DNA from: Oscillospiraceae bacterium
GTDB taxonomy: Bacteria > Bacillota > Clostridia > Oscillospirales > Oscillospiraceae
Direction of reading: 5' to 3'
Length of the DNA stretch: 41,190 nucleotides
Assembly: GCA_009786445.1 (NCBI GenBank)
Contig: WQTE01000009.1
Location: 3,863-45,052, forward strand
This document shows, one piece after another, positions 16,500 to 25,619 of the stretch; position 1 is the stretch's first letter, and each line of letters starts with the position of its first letter. The notes beneath the pieces were generated by a model, which worked only from the letters and a program-made list of their open reading frames with translations, was not told where the DNA came from and made no database searches. A program made the translations under genes and the position numbers.

Positions 16500-18017
16500 T
16501 TAGTTATTTACTGTTGATTTTAGGTATATCCCTGTGAATTTTTCTTTGAGATAATTCACATAATATTGCGGGTTGAACGTTTCGCCTGTGGCTCTCTTCA
16601 GCAGGTCTTCGGGGAGGTAGAGAGAACCTTGCCTGTGGATGTTCTCTTCCAGCCAGTTTGTTACGGGTGACAGGTCTTCTTTTCTTATAGCTGCATCTAC
16701 ATCAATACCTGCTGTTTCTTTGATTGTGTGCATCATTTGTGCCCCGTAAGCGGTGCCTATTGCATATGAAGGGAAGTAGCCAAACAGCCCTGCGCCCCAG
16801 TGAACATCTTGCAATACGCCCTCGGCGAGATTTTGCGGGCGGATTCCCAGTAATTCTTCATATTTATCAGCCCAGAGTGTTGGAAGTTCTGCCGCCTTAA
16901 TCTTGCCTTCCATCAAACCTTTTTCCAGCTCGTAACGCACCATAATGTGCAAGCTGTAAGTCAGCTCATCGGCTTCGATGCGGATAAGTGACGGTTTTGC
17001 TATGTTTACTGTGCGATAGAGTGCATCTGTATCCCAGTTTTTGAAAAACTCGAATTTTTCCTGAAGCTTCGGCAACAGTCTTTCTGCGTAGGGTCTGCTT
17101 CTGCCAATCATGTTTTCATATAGTCTGGACTGACTTTCGTGCATCCCCATTGATGCGCAATCTGCAAGAGCGTACGGCTCCAGTTCTTCGCTCATGTTTT
17201 GCTCATATATGCCGTGTCCGCTTTCGTGGATTATAGAATATATCGCTGATAGCAGGTTGTCTTCATGGTATTTTGTGGTTATTCTGACATCGTGCCTGTT
17301 AACCGTTAAGCAAAACGGATGTTCAACCTCATCTACCTTGCCTCTTGTACGATCAAAACCTGTAAAATCAGCGAGCCATGGCATAAGTTCTCTTTGTTTT
17401 TCTATGTCAAAATTTCCGGTGATTTCCTTTGGTTGCTCACCTGCATCGGTTATTTCTTTAAGCAGCGGCACAATTTCGCTTCGCAATGCAGAGAAGAATC
17501 TGTCCAGTGTCTCTACGTTTGCGCCTATTTCGTAATCGTCGAGCAGTGCATCGTACGGATGTTTTTCGTAGCCGTACCAGTCGCAGAGTTTGCGTTGATA
17601 TTCAAATATTTTTTCGTAGTAGGGGAGCATCATTTCGTAGTCACGTTTTTCTCGTGCCTTTTCCCAAACTTGATTTGACTCCGATACCAGTGCGCGAAAA
17701 GCTCCAAACTCCTCAGGCGGAACGGCTTTTGCTTTTCTGTATGAGCGGCCTGCCACGCGAGTCATGGCACGCTCTGTCTCGGTCAGTTCACTGTCATGTG
17801 CTTCGAGAGTTTCGATAGCTTGCAGTGTTTCGGGTGCCATCATTCTTTTGAAGGTTTCCATACTCAGCCAACCCTCTGCCTCTCCGCGTGCTGCATACGA
17901 CTTCTGCGGCACTCCTGAAACCATTGCATCCCAATGAATCAGTGCGAGTGCAAGGTGGAATGATTTGCTATCTTTGATTTTTCCAAGTAGTAAATCTAAT
18001 GCTGCCTGTTTTGTCAT
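16500..18017 (-). CDS. M32 family metallocarboxypeptidase (carboxypeptidase Taq type)
   Basis: Cytoplasmic zinc carboxypeptidase that removes C-terminal residues from peptides. The 505-residue length matches the family. Signatures are the zinc site HESGH (residues 264-268), the third-ligand segment HESQSRLYENMIG (Glu294), the upstream HPFCLTVNRHDVRITT strand, and the C-terminal HWGAGLFGYFPSYAIGTAYG. The start is supported by AAAGGA. It is monocistronic; the 231-bp gap to the divergent GPH symporter holds both promoters. Fairly common in clostridia, probably for peptide catabolism. Confidence 0.95.
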   Translation of the reverse strand: MTKQAALDLLLGKIKDSKSFHLALALIHWDAMVSGVPQKSYAARGEAEGWLSMETFKRMMAPETLQAIETLEAHDSELTETERAMTRVAGRSYRKAKAVPPEEFGAFRALVSESNQVWEKAREKRDYEMMLPYYEKIFEYQRKLCDWYGYEKHPYDALLDDYEIGANVETLDRFFSALRSEIVPLLKEITDAGEQPKEITGNFDIEKQRELMPWLADFTGFDRTRGKVDEVEHPFCLTVNRHDVRITTKYHEDNLLSAIYSIIHESGHGIYEQNMSEELEPYALADCASMGMHESQSRLYENMIGRSRPYAERLLPKLQEKFEFFKNWDTDALYRTVNIAKPSLIRIEADELTYSLHIMVRYELEKGLMEGKIKAAELPTLWADKYEELLGIRPQNLAEGVLQDVHWGAGLFGYFPSYAIGTAYGAQMMHTIKETAGIDVDAAIRKEDLSPVTNWLEENIHRQGSLYLPEDLLKRATGETFNPQYYVNYLKEKFTGIYLKSTVNN

Positions 18018-18069
18018 TTTGAAATATTCCTTTCTTTTTATCCTGCCTAACTCATTTTCTATTTTGAAT

Positions 18070-18097
18070 ATTGTATCACACTTTATCTTGTTTTAAA
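18070..18097 (-). promoter_or_regulatory. Carboxypeptidase gene promoter
   Basis: Minus-strand TACAAT (18075-18070) with an extended TGA before it and a weak TTTAAA -35 16 bp upstream. The rest of the 18018-18248 gap is AT-rich with small hairpins. The symporter's promoter could not be placed with confidence (TATCAT at 18222-18227 is a candidate -10 without a -35). Confidence 0.45.
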
Positions 18098-18248
18098 AGC
18101 AAAAAAGTGATAAACTGGTCTCATGCAGATAATGAGCAATTTGCTACGCTTTTTTTGCAAATCGGCAGCATCGCCGTCACTGCTTAAGCAAAAAATACCG
18201 CGTAAACTGCCACTAATCTGCTATCATATAACTTGAAAGGTGATGTAA

Positions 18249-19676
18249 ATGGAAAAAAGTCAGCGATTATCACTCGGCAGGATTCTTGCATTTGGTGTTG
18301 GAGATGTTTTTGGCGGCGGTTCATTTAATATATTCAATTTCCTCTACCCCGTGTATATCGTCCTTGCGGTTGGCTTGTCGCCTTTTTATGTTGCTGTAAT
18401 TATGTTTGTAGCCCGTGTTTTTGATGCACTTATTGACCCGATGCTCGGATTTTGGTCTGATAAGGTGCGTGTGAGATACGGTACTCGAAGGCGGACACTT
18501 TTTATCTCTGCGCCACTGCTTGTGCTTGCACTGTTTTTGGCTTTTTTCCCGTACAACATAGAGGGCAACAGTGAAATGTTCCGGTTTCTTGCCGCACTAT
18601 TTTCATATCTGTTTTATTGTCTTGTATCATCGTCCATCATGGTGCCCTATTGGTCGCTTGCCAGCGAGATTACGGACGACTACACCGAGCGCGGACGTAT
18701 GACTTCCTGGCGGATGGGCTTTTCAATTTTTGCTTCCATTGTTTGTGTCGCTCTGCCGGGGATGATTGTCGATGCATATGAAGGCAATCAAGGTTATATA
18801 GTGATGAGCCTTGTATTCGGTGTTATTTTCATGGTCTGCATTCTAGTGACAGCTATTTTTGCCAAGGAAGGTATACCGAGCGACACACGTCTTGACAAGT
18901 TCTCTCTCAAAGAGTTTATAAAGCCGTTTAAACTCAAATCATTCAGGCACTACCTGTATCTTTTGCTCGGCTGTCAGATTACAATGACCGTGATGAGCTC
19001 TCTGTTTTTCTTCTATGTCATGTTTTACTATCTGCGTGATGTTACTGCGGTCGGCGGCGACTCTTTCGCTGCATACATCGCCGCGGCTCTCATGTTTGCA
19101 GTTCAGATTGTCGCTTTGCCGTTTTATATGCATTTAATCAGGCGGGTTGGGAAAACAAAAGCATATATTGTTGGCTCTGTAATTTGGATTATAGTCGCAC
19201 TCAGCCTCCTTGTAATTCCCGCAAACTCTCCATATTGGGTTTTGTTCCTGCTTGCCGCATTGATGGGCTTTGGAATAAGCGGGCCGGGGCTGATACCTCA
19301 TGCCATGTTTGGCGATATTGTAGATGTCGGTCATTTAAAATTTGGTGTGCGTGATGCAGGAGCGTTTTCAGGTATCGGCAGTTTCGTCAATACCAGCGCT
19401 CAAGGCATCGGGCTTGCTATCGCTATGAGTATAATAGGGTTTGCGGGTTTTACAGAGCAACAGCCGGGTATGCCTCCTATTTACTCTCAACCTGAATCTG
19501 CGCAGACTGCAATCATTCTCCTCATGGCTCTCACCCCGCTGCTTCTTTTGTCCATCGGCATTTTCTATTGTACACGCTATCGCCTTGATAAAAAAAGACA
19601 TGCTATGGTTGTTTCCGCTATCGAGAGTGGTGATGAAAAAGAGCGTGAGCTTATTCTCCGTGAGTTGGAGGGATAG
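18249..19676 (+). CDS. MFS transporter, glycoside-pentoside-hexuronide (GPH) cation symporter type
   Basis: A polytopic membrane protein of 475 residues with about 12 hydrophobic helices. The N-terminal GVGDVFGGGSFNIFNFL segment and the D-P-M-L-G-F-W-S-D-K-V-R-V-R-Y-G-T-R-R-R loop after helix 2 are hallmarks of GPH (MelB/XynB-like) sodium- or proton-coupled sugar symporters. The PYWSLASEITDDYTERGRMTSWR segment also fits the family. The substrate cannot be told. AAAGGTGATG precedes the start. The next gene starts 5 bp after the stop, so it is probably the first gene of an operon with two PlsC-like acyltransferases. No glycosidase gene is linked. Confidence 0.88.
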   Translation: MEKSQRLSLGRILAFGVGDVFGGGSFNIFNFLYPVYIVLAVGLSPFYVAVIMFVARVFDALIDPMLGFWSDKVRVRYGTRRRTLFISAPLLVLALFLAFFPYNIEGNSEMFRFLAALFSYLFYCLVSSSIMVPYWSLASEITDDYTERGRMTSWRMGFSIFASIVCVALPGMIVDAYEGNQGYIVMSLVFGVIFMVCILVTAIFAKEGIPSDTRLDKFSLKEFIKPFKLKSFRHYLYLLLGCQITMTVMSSLFFFYVMFYYLRDVTAVGGDSFAAYIAAALMFAVQIVALPFYMHLIRRVGKTKAYIVGSVIWIIVALSLLVIPANSPYWVLFLLAALMGFGISGPGLIPHAMFGDIVDVGHLKFGVRDAGAFSGIGSFVNTSAQGIGLAIAMSIIGFAGFTEQQPGMPPIYSQPESAQTAIILLMALTPLLLLSIGIFYCTRYRLDKKRHAMVVSAIESGDEKERELILRELEG

Positions 19677-19681
19677 CTCGG

Positions 19682-20923
19682 ATGAAAATTAGACGCCCCA
19701 ACGCCGTGATATATTTTCTTATATTCATTTTTGTCTTTCCTTTGATGAAGTTTCTGTTTAGTTTGAAAGTTGACAAGTCAAGGTTTATCCCGCCTAATGG
19801 TCCGTTTATTGTCGTCTCCAATCATTCCTCGTTTGCGGATTTTCTAATTGTAATGCTTTCTCTTTATCCACACAGGATGAACTCTGTTGCGGCTCAAAAA
19901 TTCTTCCTATATAAGCCTCTTACTTGGTTTTTGCCTATGATGGGCGCAATTCCTAAGAACCTTTTTGACCCCGATGTGCGGTCTATTATCGGGATAAAAA
20001 CTGTTTTAAAACGCGGCGGTAAAATTCTTCTTTTTCCCGAAGGGCGTTGTGCTTGTGACGGTGTCTATGCCGGAATGCACAAATCAACAGGTAAGCTGAT
20101 TAAAAAGCTAAATGTACCTGTGGTGAGTTGCAGTATAGAGGGTGCTTACACATGTATGCCGTTTTGGCGCAAGGGTTTAAAGCGGGGGCGTGTCAGAATT
20201 ATCGTTTCCAATCTTTTTTCTGAGGATTGTCTAAAGTCCCTCTCAGTTAAACAAATCACCCATGCTCTTGATTTGCGCCTTTCTCGTGCCGAAGATCCAC
20301 CACCTGATAAGCCTTTTCAAACCTTTAGTTCTAAAAACCTTGCCGAAGGGCTTGAAAATATTCTCTACTGGTGTCCCAAGTGTGACAGCGAGTTTGCGCT
20401 GAGATCCGACAATTGCACTATCCGCTGCTCTGTCTGCGGTAATGCTGCGGTACTCGATAAGTTTACGAAGTTTGCTCCTCTTTCTGATGACTGTGTTATT
20501 TTTTCCGGTATTCACGAGTGGTATAGGGAGCAAGCCCGCTATGAAGGGCGCAAACTTCATCCTGATATGGAGCCTATCGGAGAAAATGTTTCTGTCGGAC
20601 TCCCTTCCGAAATTCCGGGAGAAGGCATGACTACTTGCGGCAATGGTGAAATTTCGATATCACCCGACGGCTGGCGATTTACCGGTACGGTCAAAGGCAA
20701 GGAAACATCTTTGTTTTTTCCTATTGATACTGTGCCCGCCGTACCCATTGACCCTAATGAAGTCTTTCAAATCTACGCAGGTGGGACATTTTATACTTTC
20801 ACCCCGCAGGATGCCAGAAAGTGTGTTCAATACTCAGTACTTGGGGAGGCGGCATATTGGCGGTTTGCTTCTAATTCCTTGATGACTCCCCGACGTGATG
20901 GCGGATTTTGTTATGAAAATTAA
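19682..20923 (+). CDS. PlsC-like acyltransferase with zinc-ribbon and novel C-terminal domain (copy 1)
   Basis: The 413-residue product begins with a hydrophobic anchor (about 8-27). An acyltransferase domain follows with the catalytic N-H-x4-D motif (NHSSFAD, His48/Asp53) and the FPEG acceptor-binding motif (118-121). After it comes a four-Cys zinc ribbon (C231-x2-C, C249-x2-C), then about 150 residues with no family I recognise, containing D-G-W-R-F and F-Q-I-Y-A-G-G. PlsC enzymes acylate lysophosphatidic acid and related lipids at the membrane. The extra zinc-ribbon and C-terminal domain are not usual for PlsC. Its start follows the symporter stop by 5 bp. The next gene is a paralogue overlapping it by 11 nt. 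Confidence 0.82.
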   Translation: MKIRRPNAVIYFLIFIFVFPLMKFLFSLKVDKSRFIPPNGPFIVVSNHSSFADFLIVMLSLYPHRMNSVAAQKFFLYKPLTWFLPMMGAIPKNLFDPDVRSIIGIKTVLKRGGKILLFPEGRCACDGVYAGMHKSTGKLIKKLNVPVVSCSIEGAYTCMPFWRKGLKRGRVRIIVSNLFSEDCLKSLSVKQITHALDLRLSRAEDPPPDKPFQTFSSKNLAEGLENILYWCPKCDSEFALRSDNCTIRCSVCGNAAVLDKFTKFAPLSDDCVIFSGIHEWYREQARYEGRKLHPDMEPIGENVSVGLPSEIPGEGMTTCGNGEISISPDGWRFTGTVKGKETSLFFPIDTVPAVPIDPNEVFQIYAGGTFYTFTPQDARKCVQYSVLGEAAYWRFASNSLMTPRRDGGFCYEN

Positions 20924-22160
20924 ACGTCCTAGCAGGCTGATTTACGCTATTTCCTATATACTTATTTATCCTCTCTTTAAAATACTTTTCCGATTTGAAG
21001 TCAATCGTGAATTTTTTGATATGCCAAAGGGAGCTTGTATCTTTTTGTCAAATCATATTACTTTGTTTGACTTTTTGTTTGTTATGCTACCGCTTTTTCC
21101 AAAAAGGCGTGTGAATACTGTCACGGCGCAGAAGTGGTACTATGTAAAGCCGCTTAACAAACTTTTGCCTATTATGGGGTGTATTCCCAAAAATATGTTT
21201 GACCCCGATGTGCGGTCTATTGTAAAAATAAAGACTGTCTTAAAGCGCGGGGATGCTGTTATGCTTTTCCCTGAAGGGCGGTGCAGCAGTTCCATGGCTT
21301 ATGTAGGTATGCATAAAGCCACGGGGAAGCTTATTAAGAAGCTGGGTGTCCCTGTTGTTACTTGCCTTATTGAGGGTGGGAATGTTTGTGTGCCACATTG
21401 GCGCAGTGGTTTTCGGTTGGGTAAAATCAGGGTAACTTATAGGAATCTCTTTTCTGAGGATGATTTGACATCTTTAAGCCCTTCGGAGATAAATGCGGCT
21501 GTTGATGCCCGACTCAGTGGTGTTGAGGGAGCAATTGCGCCTAAGAAGCCTTTTCAGACTTTGCGCTCAAATAAACTCGTCGAGGGGCTTAATCGGATTT
21601 TGTTCTTCTGCCCTAAGTGTGAGAACGAGTTCACAATGGAAACCTCGGGGAACTCTATTTCATGCAGTTCGTGTGGCTTTTCAGCCACTATGGATAGGCA
21701 GGGTTTATTGACGTCCTCCGATGGAAGTGCAGTCGGAGAACATATCTCTGTTTGGTATGACAAGCAGTCTCAGTTTATCACGCGTTCACTCAGCGATGAT
21801 ATGAAGCCTATTGTAGATAAGGTCACCGTCAGCACCCCTTCGCCTGTACCGGGCGGCGGCACGGTAGAGAGCGGCTCCGGAACCATGACTATTGACCGTA
21901 GCGGTTGGCGTTTTGAGGGAGAACTTCACGGCGAGGATTCAACGCTATTTTTCCCGGTTGACTCCATACCGGCACTTAATTATGATGAAGATAACAACTA
22001 TCAAATTTATTACGGCGGGGACTATTATATGTTTAAGTCCGGCGACCCAAAAACGTGCATAAAGTACGTGGTTTTAGCCGAGTGCTTGCACCGAAAATTC
22101 GCAAGCGACCCGTTACTTACCGCAGGGGTTAGTTTCGGGGCTGCGGAATTATGCACGTGA
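20913..22160 (+). CDS. PlsC-like acyltransferase with zinc-ribbon and novel C-terminal domain (copy 2)
   Basis: Tandem paralogue of the preceding gene, 415 residues, with the same architecture. It has N-H-x4-D (NHITLFD, His48/Asp53), FPEG (119-122), four zinc-ribbon cysteines (233, 236, 251, 254) and the same C-terminal region (D-R-S-G-W-R-F, Y-Q-I-Y-Y-G-G-D, F-A-S-D). The frame is open from 20895. ATG 20913 is preferred because both copies then begin M-K-I-(R/K)-R-P, and GGCGGA lies upstream. It overlaps the previous gene by 11 nt, implying coupled translation. Its 3' end overlaps the convergent phoR gene by 32 nt, and no terminator separates them. Confidence 0.82.
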   Translation: MKIKRPSRLIYAISYILIYPLFKILFRFEVNREFFDMPKGACIFLSNHITLFDFLFVMLPLFPKRRVNTVTAQKWYYVKPLNKLLPIMGCIPKNMFDPDVRSIVKIKTVLKRGDAVMLFPEGRCSSSMAYVGMHKATGKLIKKLGVPVVTCLIEGGNVCVPHWRSGFRLGKIRVTYRNLFSEDDLTSLSPSEINAAVDARLSGVEGAIAPKKPFQTLRSNKLVEGLNRILFFCPKCENEFTMETSGNSISCSSCGFSATMDRQGLLTSSDGSAVGEHISVWYDKQSQFITRSLSDDMKPIVDKVTVSTPSPVPGGGTVESGSGTMTIDRSGWRFEGELHGEDSTLFFPVDSIPALNYDEDNNYQIYYGGDYYMFKSGDPKTCIKYVVLAECLHRKFASDPLLTAGVSFGAAELCT

Positions 22161-23472
22161 CTGTTGTTCCTTGTTGCTGGCTGCTTTCCAGTTGCGCTGT
22201 GCCGCCGTGGTGTTCTGTTATATGCTTTACTATCGAGAGGCCCAGACCGGTTCCTCCCGTTTTTTTAGAGCGGGATTTATCCGCTCTGTAGAAACGCTCG
22301 AAGACCCTGTCTTGGTGTTCCCTTGCTATACCTATACCTGTGTCGGAAATGCTTATTTTGCAAAGTCCGGTTTCATCCTGCGAAAGCGAAACTGTCACTT
22401 TGCCATTATCATTATTATACTTTATGCCGTTGTCAATCAGGTTGTATAGGAGTTCGTCTATCATTCTATAGTTTGCAGAGATTTCAAAATCTTCACCAAT
22501 CAACTCAATCTCTATGCTTCCTGCATTGTCGCGGAGCGAGCTGATTACAGACTCTGCCAGATCTCTGAGGTTAAACGTTGAAAACTCCCTTTCTGTTGCG
22601 CCCTCGTCGAACTCAGACAGACGTATTATATCATCTATCAGCACAAGCAATCTGCCCGATTGCTCAGTTATCCTTTTTGCAAAGACCTCTATATCCTCGC
22701 TTTTTGCCATGCCCTGCGCTATCATTTCCGATAGTGCCGATATTGTGGTTAGGGGAGTTTTTAGTTCATGCGATACATTTGCGGAAAACTCACGGCGTTG
22801 TGTTTCTGCCCTATGCTGCTCTGTTACATCGTGAAACAGGATTACTGCACCTTTTATTTCTCTGCGCTCGTCTGAAAATACAGTGCTGAAAAACACGGTG
22901 TATACCCTGCCTTCACGCTTCATCAACATTTCTACGTTTGCGCCTTTGAGGCATTTTTTTACCGACTTTTGAAACCCTGCTTCTCTGTAAATATGCAGGA
23001 TATTTCTTCGCTCCAAATGCTCACCGAACACATCACTTGCGGTGCTGTTTGCCGAAAGAATAAGTCCTGTTTCGTCAACGAGTATCAAACCTTCCTGCAT
23101 ATTATCCGTTATTGTGTCTATCGTGTCTGAACGACCTGCAAGTTCTTCGATTTTCTCGTTTAGCTCATCTCGTTGCGTTTGTATTTTGGCAGCATACGGC
23201 ACCAGCTCGTGATAATCCGTAAAGGTCGTATCTTCAAAGCTGACTTTATCTATTGACTTTACAATCTTTTTAGTGAGTTCGCTTGCCATGCTGATTGCAT
23301 TTACTGCTGCAAAAACGAGAACTAAAGCTAACAGGATTGCCACAACGAGCAGGTAAATATCGGTTTCTGCATTCCACCTCCCGCTGGTAAACAAGAAAAC
23401 AACTATAGCGACAATCGCAAAAATGCTGATAACCGACGAAATAAATAATCTTTTGAAAATTTGTTTTTTCAC
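22129..23472 (-). CDS. phoR: Sensor histidine kinase PhoR (phosphate regulon)
   Basis: Membrane histidine kinase of the phosphate two-component system. The 447-residue protein has two transmembrane helices (about 9-29 and 39-60) separated by only about ten residues, so it has no real extracytoplasmic sensor. A PAS domain (about 115-220) follows, then the H-box FSANVSHELKTPLTT (His235), the N-box LLYNLIDNGIKYN, G1 DTGIGI, the F-box FERFYR and G2 GGTGLGLS. This layout fits PhoR, which senses the Pst transporter through PhoU. The start is GTG at 23472, because the two ATGs just upstream are out of frame or run into a stop; GAGG lies about 8 nt upstream. Last gene of the pst-pho operon. Confidence 0.92.
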   Translation of the reverse strand: MKKQIFKRLFISSVISIFAIVAIVVFLFTSGRWNAETDIYLLVVAILLALVLVFAAVNAISMASELTKKIVKSIDKVSFEDTTFTDYHELVPYAAKIQTQRDELNEKIEELAGRSDTIDTITDNMQEGLILVDETGLILSANSTASDVFGEHLERRNILHIYREAGFQKSVKKCLKGANVEMLMKREGRVYTVFFSTVFSDERREIKGAVILFHDVTEQHRAETQRREFSANVSHELKTPLTTISALSEMIAQGMAKSEDIEVFAKRITEQSGRLLVLIDDIIRLSEFDEGATEREFSTFNLRDLAESVISSLRDNAGSIEIELIGEDFEISANYRMIDELLYNLIDNGIKYNNDNGKVTVSLSQDETGLCKISISDTGIGIAREHQDRVFERFYRADKSRSKKTGGTGLGLSIVKHITEHHGGTAQLESSQQQGTTVTCIIPQPRN

Positions 23473-23502
23473 ATCATTGACCTCTGAGGTTAATAACTTG
23501 TA

Positions 23503-24183
23503 TTACTCTGTCGCCAGCTTGTAGCCTACGTTTCTTACTGTGGTTATCAGTTCGCCTGATTCTCCGAGTTTTTTTCGCAAGGTTTTTACATGCATATCGA
23601 CAGTTCTTGTTTCTCCTTCAAAGTCATAGCCCCAGACAGTTTCCATCAATTTGTCCCTGCTCATAACAATTCCAGCATTGAGCATCAAACAATGCAAAAG
23701 TTCGTACTCCTTGAACGTTAGCTTGACGGGATTACCGCCTGTATATACTTCCCTTCGGGCATTGTCAATTCTCAGCCCTGCAAGTTCAAGTTCACTTTTC
23801 TTTTTCTCATCTGTCTGACCTCTGCGCAGAACTGTCTTGACCCGAGCGATTAATTCCAGAACACTAAATGGCTTTGAAATATAGTCATCAGCTCCCATGT
23901 CGAGCCCTTTTACTTTATCAAACTCACTGTTTTTTGCCGTTAGCATTATGACGGGAAGACTCTTTGTCTTTTTTGTGTTTCGCAGATTTTTTAAGATTGA
24001 CAGACCATCCTCTTTTGGAAGCATAATATCCAAAATAACGAGCGATGGAAGTTCCTCACTTAATGCTGCCAGAAACTCCTCGCCCGTCTCGTATCCATAT
24101 GTCTCAAACCCCGCAGAATTGAGGGCATACAGCACAATCTCGCGAATGTCTTCATCGTCTTCTACGACAAAAATTTTATACAC
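23503..24183 (-). CDS. phoP: Phosphate regulon response regulator PhoP/PhoB
   Basis: OmpR/PhoB-type response regulator of 226 residues. The receiver domain has acidic pocket Asp9/Asp10, phosphoacceptor Asp52 (VILDIMLP) and Lys104 (SKPF). The C-terminal winged helix contains LTFKEYELLHCL and the recognition region RTVDMHVKTLRKKL. It probably activates the pst operon in phosphate starvation. Two promoters in this operon carry 11-bp-spaced TTTAC(A/C) repeats of the type bound by Firmicute PhoP. It overlaps phoU by 8 nt and precedes phoR by 30 bp. Confidence 0.94.
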   Translation of the reverse strand: MYKIFVVEDDEDIREIVLYALNSAGFETYGYETGEEFLAALSEELPSLVILDIMLPKEDGLSILKNLRNTKKTKSLPVIMLTAKNSEFDKVKGLDMGADDYISKPFSVLELIARVKTVLRRGQTDEKKKSELELAGLRIDNARREVYTGGNPVKLTFKEYELLHCLMLNAGIVMSRDKLMETVWGYDFEGETRTVDMHVKTLRKKLGESGELITTVRNVGYKLATE

Positions 24184-24835
24184 TTATCTCATCTCCTACA
24201 TGTTTACCGGTAATCGAAAATACAACCCACTCTGCAAGATTTGTCGCATGATCGCCTATGCGCTCGAAATACTTGCCAATCATAATATAGTCAACAGCTT
24301 GTTCACCGGATGCAGCATCGGTCTGAATTAGCTCAATGACATCAGCTCTGATTTTGTCAAACAAATCATCCACCACATCGTCATAGTCTATGACTTTTTG
24401 CGCAAGCTCCAAATCTTTTTTAACAAACGCATCTATGGCATCTGTCACCATTCTTGATGTTGCTTCCGCCATCAGCGGTATAGTTTCGAGGTCTATGAGT
24501 TGCTCTTTGCCTATGAGGAATCTGGCTATTTCAGAAATATCCGCAGCTTGGTCGCCTATGCGCTCCATGTCCGTAATCATTTTCATGGCTGCGGAGATAA
24601 GGCGCAAGTCTCTCGCCACCGGTTGCTGTCTGAGTAGGAGCTTTAGGCACAGTGCTTCTATGTCCTTTTCCTGCTGGTCTATCTCGCTGTCCATTGCTAT
24701 AGCTTTTTTTGCTCTTTTCTTCTCATGATCAACTATAGCGCGTGTGGCGTTTTTAATCGCTTTTTCAATCATCACGCCCATTTCTATGAGCATATCATTC
24801 AGCTCCAGCAATTGTCCGTCAAATCTGGTTCTCAT
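24176..24835 (-). CDS. phoU: Phosphate transport regulator PhoU
   Basis: The 219-residue all-helical protein has two PhoU repeats (residues about 5-100 and 105-215) with the metal-binding signature D-M-E-R-I-G-D-Q-A-A-D in the first and Y-F-E-R-I-G-D-H-A-T-N-L in the second. It links Pst transporter activity to PhoR, holding the kinase in check when phosphate is ample. It sits in the standard place between pstB and phoP. The start is preceded by AAAGGAG. Confidence 0.96.
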   Translation of the reverse strand: MRTRFDGQLLELNDMLIEMGVMIEKAIKNATRAIVDHEKKRAKKAIAMDSEIDQQEKDIEALCLKLLLRQQPVARDLRLISAAMKMITDMERIGDQAADISEIARFLIGKEQLIDLETIPLMAEATSRMVTDAIDAFVKKDLELAQKVIDYDDVVDDLFDKIRADVIELIQTDAASGEQAVDYIMIGKYFERIGDHATNLAEWVVFSITGKHVGDEISV

Positions 24836-24859
24836 GTGTTTACAGCTCCTTTCGCCTTT

Positions 24860-25606
24860 TTATCCGAATCTGCCTGTGATATAGTCTTCGCATCGTTTAT
24901 CTTTGGGCATCGTGAAAACCTGGTCTGTGTCACCGAACTCAACAACTTCGCCCAACAGAAAAAACCCGGTTTTGTCAGAGATTCGCGTTGCCTGCTGCAT
25001 ATTATGTGTCACTATTATAACTGTATATTTCTTTTTTAGTTCAAACACCAAATCCTCTATTTTGCCCGTGGATATGGGGTCAAGCGCACTTGTTGGCTCA
25101 TCCATCAATAAAACTTCGGGCGAAACTGCGAGAGCGCGGGCTATGCATAACCTTTGTTGCTGACCGCCGGAAAGAGCCAGAGCGCTCTTTCTGAGCCTGT
25201 CTTTGGTTTCTTCCCATATCGCCGCATCTCTGAGCGATTTTTCTACAATTTCATCAAGCTGTGATTTCTTTTTGATGCCGTGTGTACGCGGTCCGAAAGC
25301 GATGTTGTCATAGATGCTCATAGGAAAGGGGTTTGGTTTTTGAAAAACCATGCCGACACGTTTGCGCAGCAAGTTTACATCCATGTCTCCGTAGATATCT
25401 TCGTCATCCAGCAGCATCTTCCCGGTTATGCGGCAGCCTTCTATCAGGTCGTTCATTCTGTTGAGACTTTTGATAAGTGTCGATTTTCCGCACCCTGACG
25501 GACCTATAAATGCGGTCACTTCATTTGCCTCTATGTTCATCGATACGTTTTTTATCGCCTGAAAATCATTATACCACAAATTTACATCCGATAATACAAA
25601 TTTCAC
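24860..25606 (-). CDS. pstB: Phosphate ABC transporter ATP-binding protein PstB
   Basis: ATPase of the high-affinity phosphate importer. The 248-residue product has Walker A (GPSGCGKST), the Q-loop ([11 protein letters not shown]), the ABC signature LSGGQQQRL, Walker B ([13 protein letters not shown]) and the H-loop (VIIVTHNM). The [10 protein letters not shown] stretch is typical of PstB. It lies 13 bp after pstA, and phoU follows after 24 bp. Confidence 0.97.
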   Translation of the reverse strand: MKFVLSDVNLWYNDFQAIKNVSMNIEANEVTAFIGPSGCGKSTLIKSLNRMNDLIEGCRITGKMLLDDEDIYGDMDVNLLRKRVGMVFQKPNPFPMSIYDNIAFGPRTHGIKKKSQLDEIVEKSLRDAAIWEETKDRLRKSALALSGGQQQRLCIARALAVSPEVLLMDEPTSALDPISTGKIEDLVFELKKKYTVIIVTHNMQQATRISDKTGFFLLGEVVEFGDTDQVFTMPKDKRCEDYITGRFG

Positions 25607-25619
25607 TATTTTTACCTCG

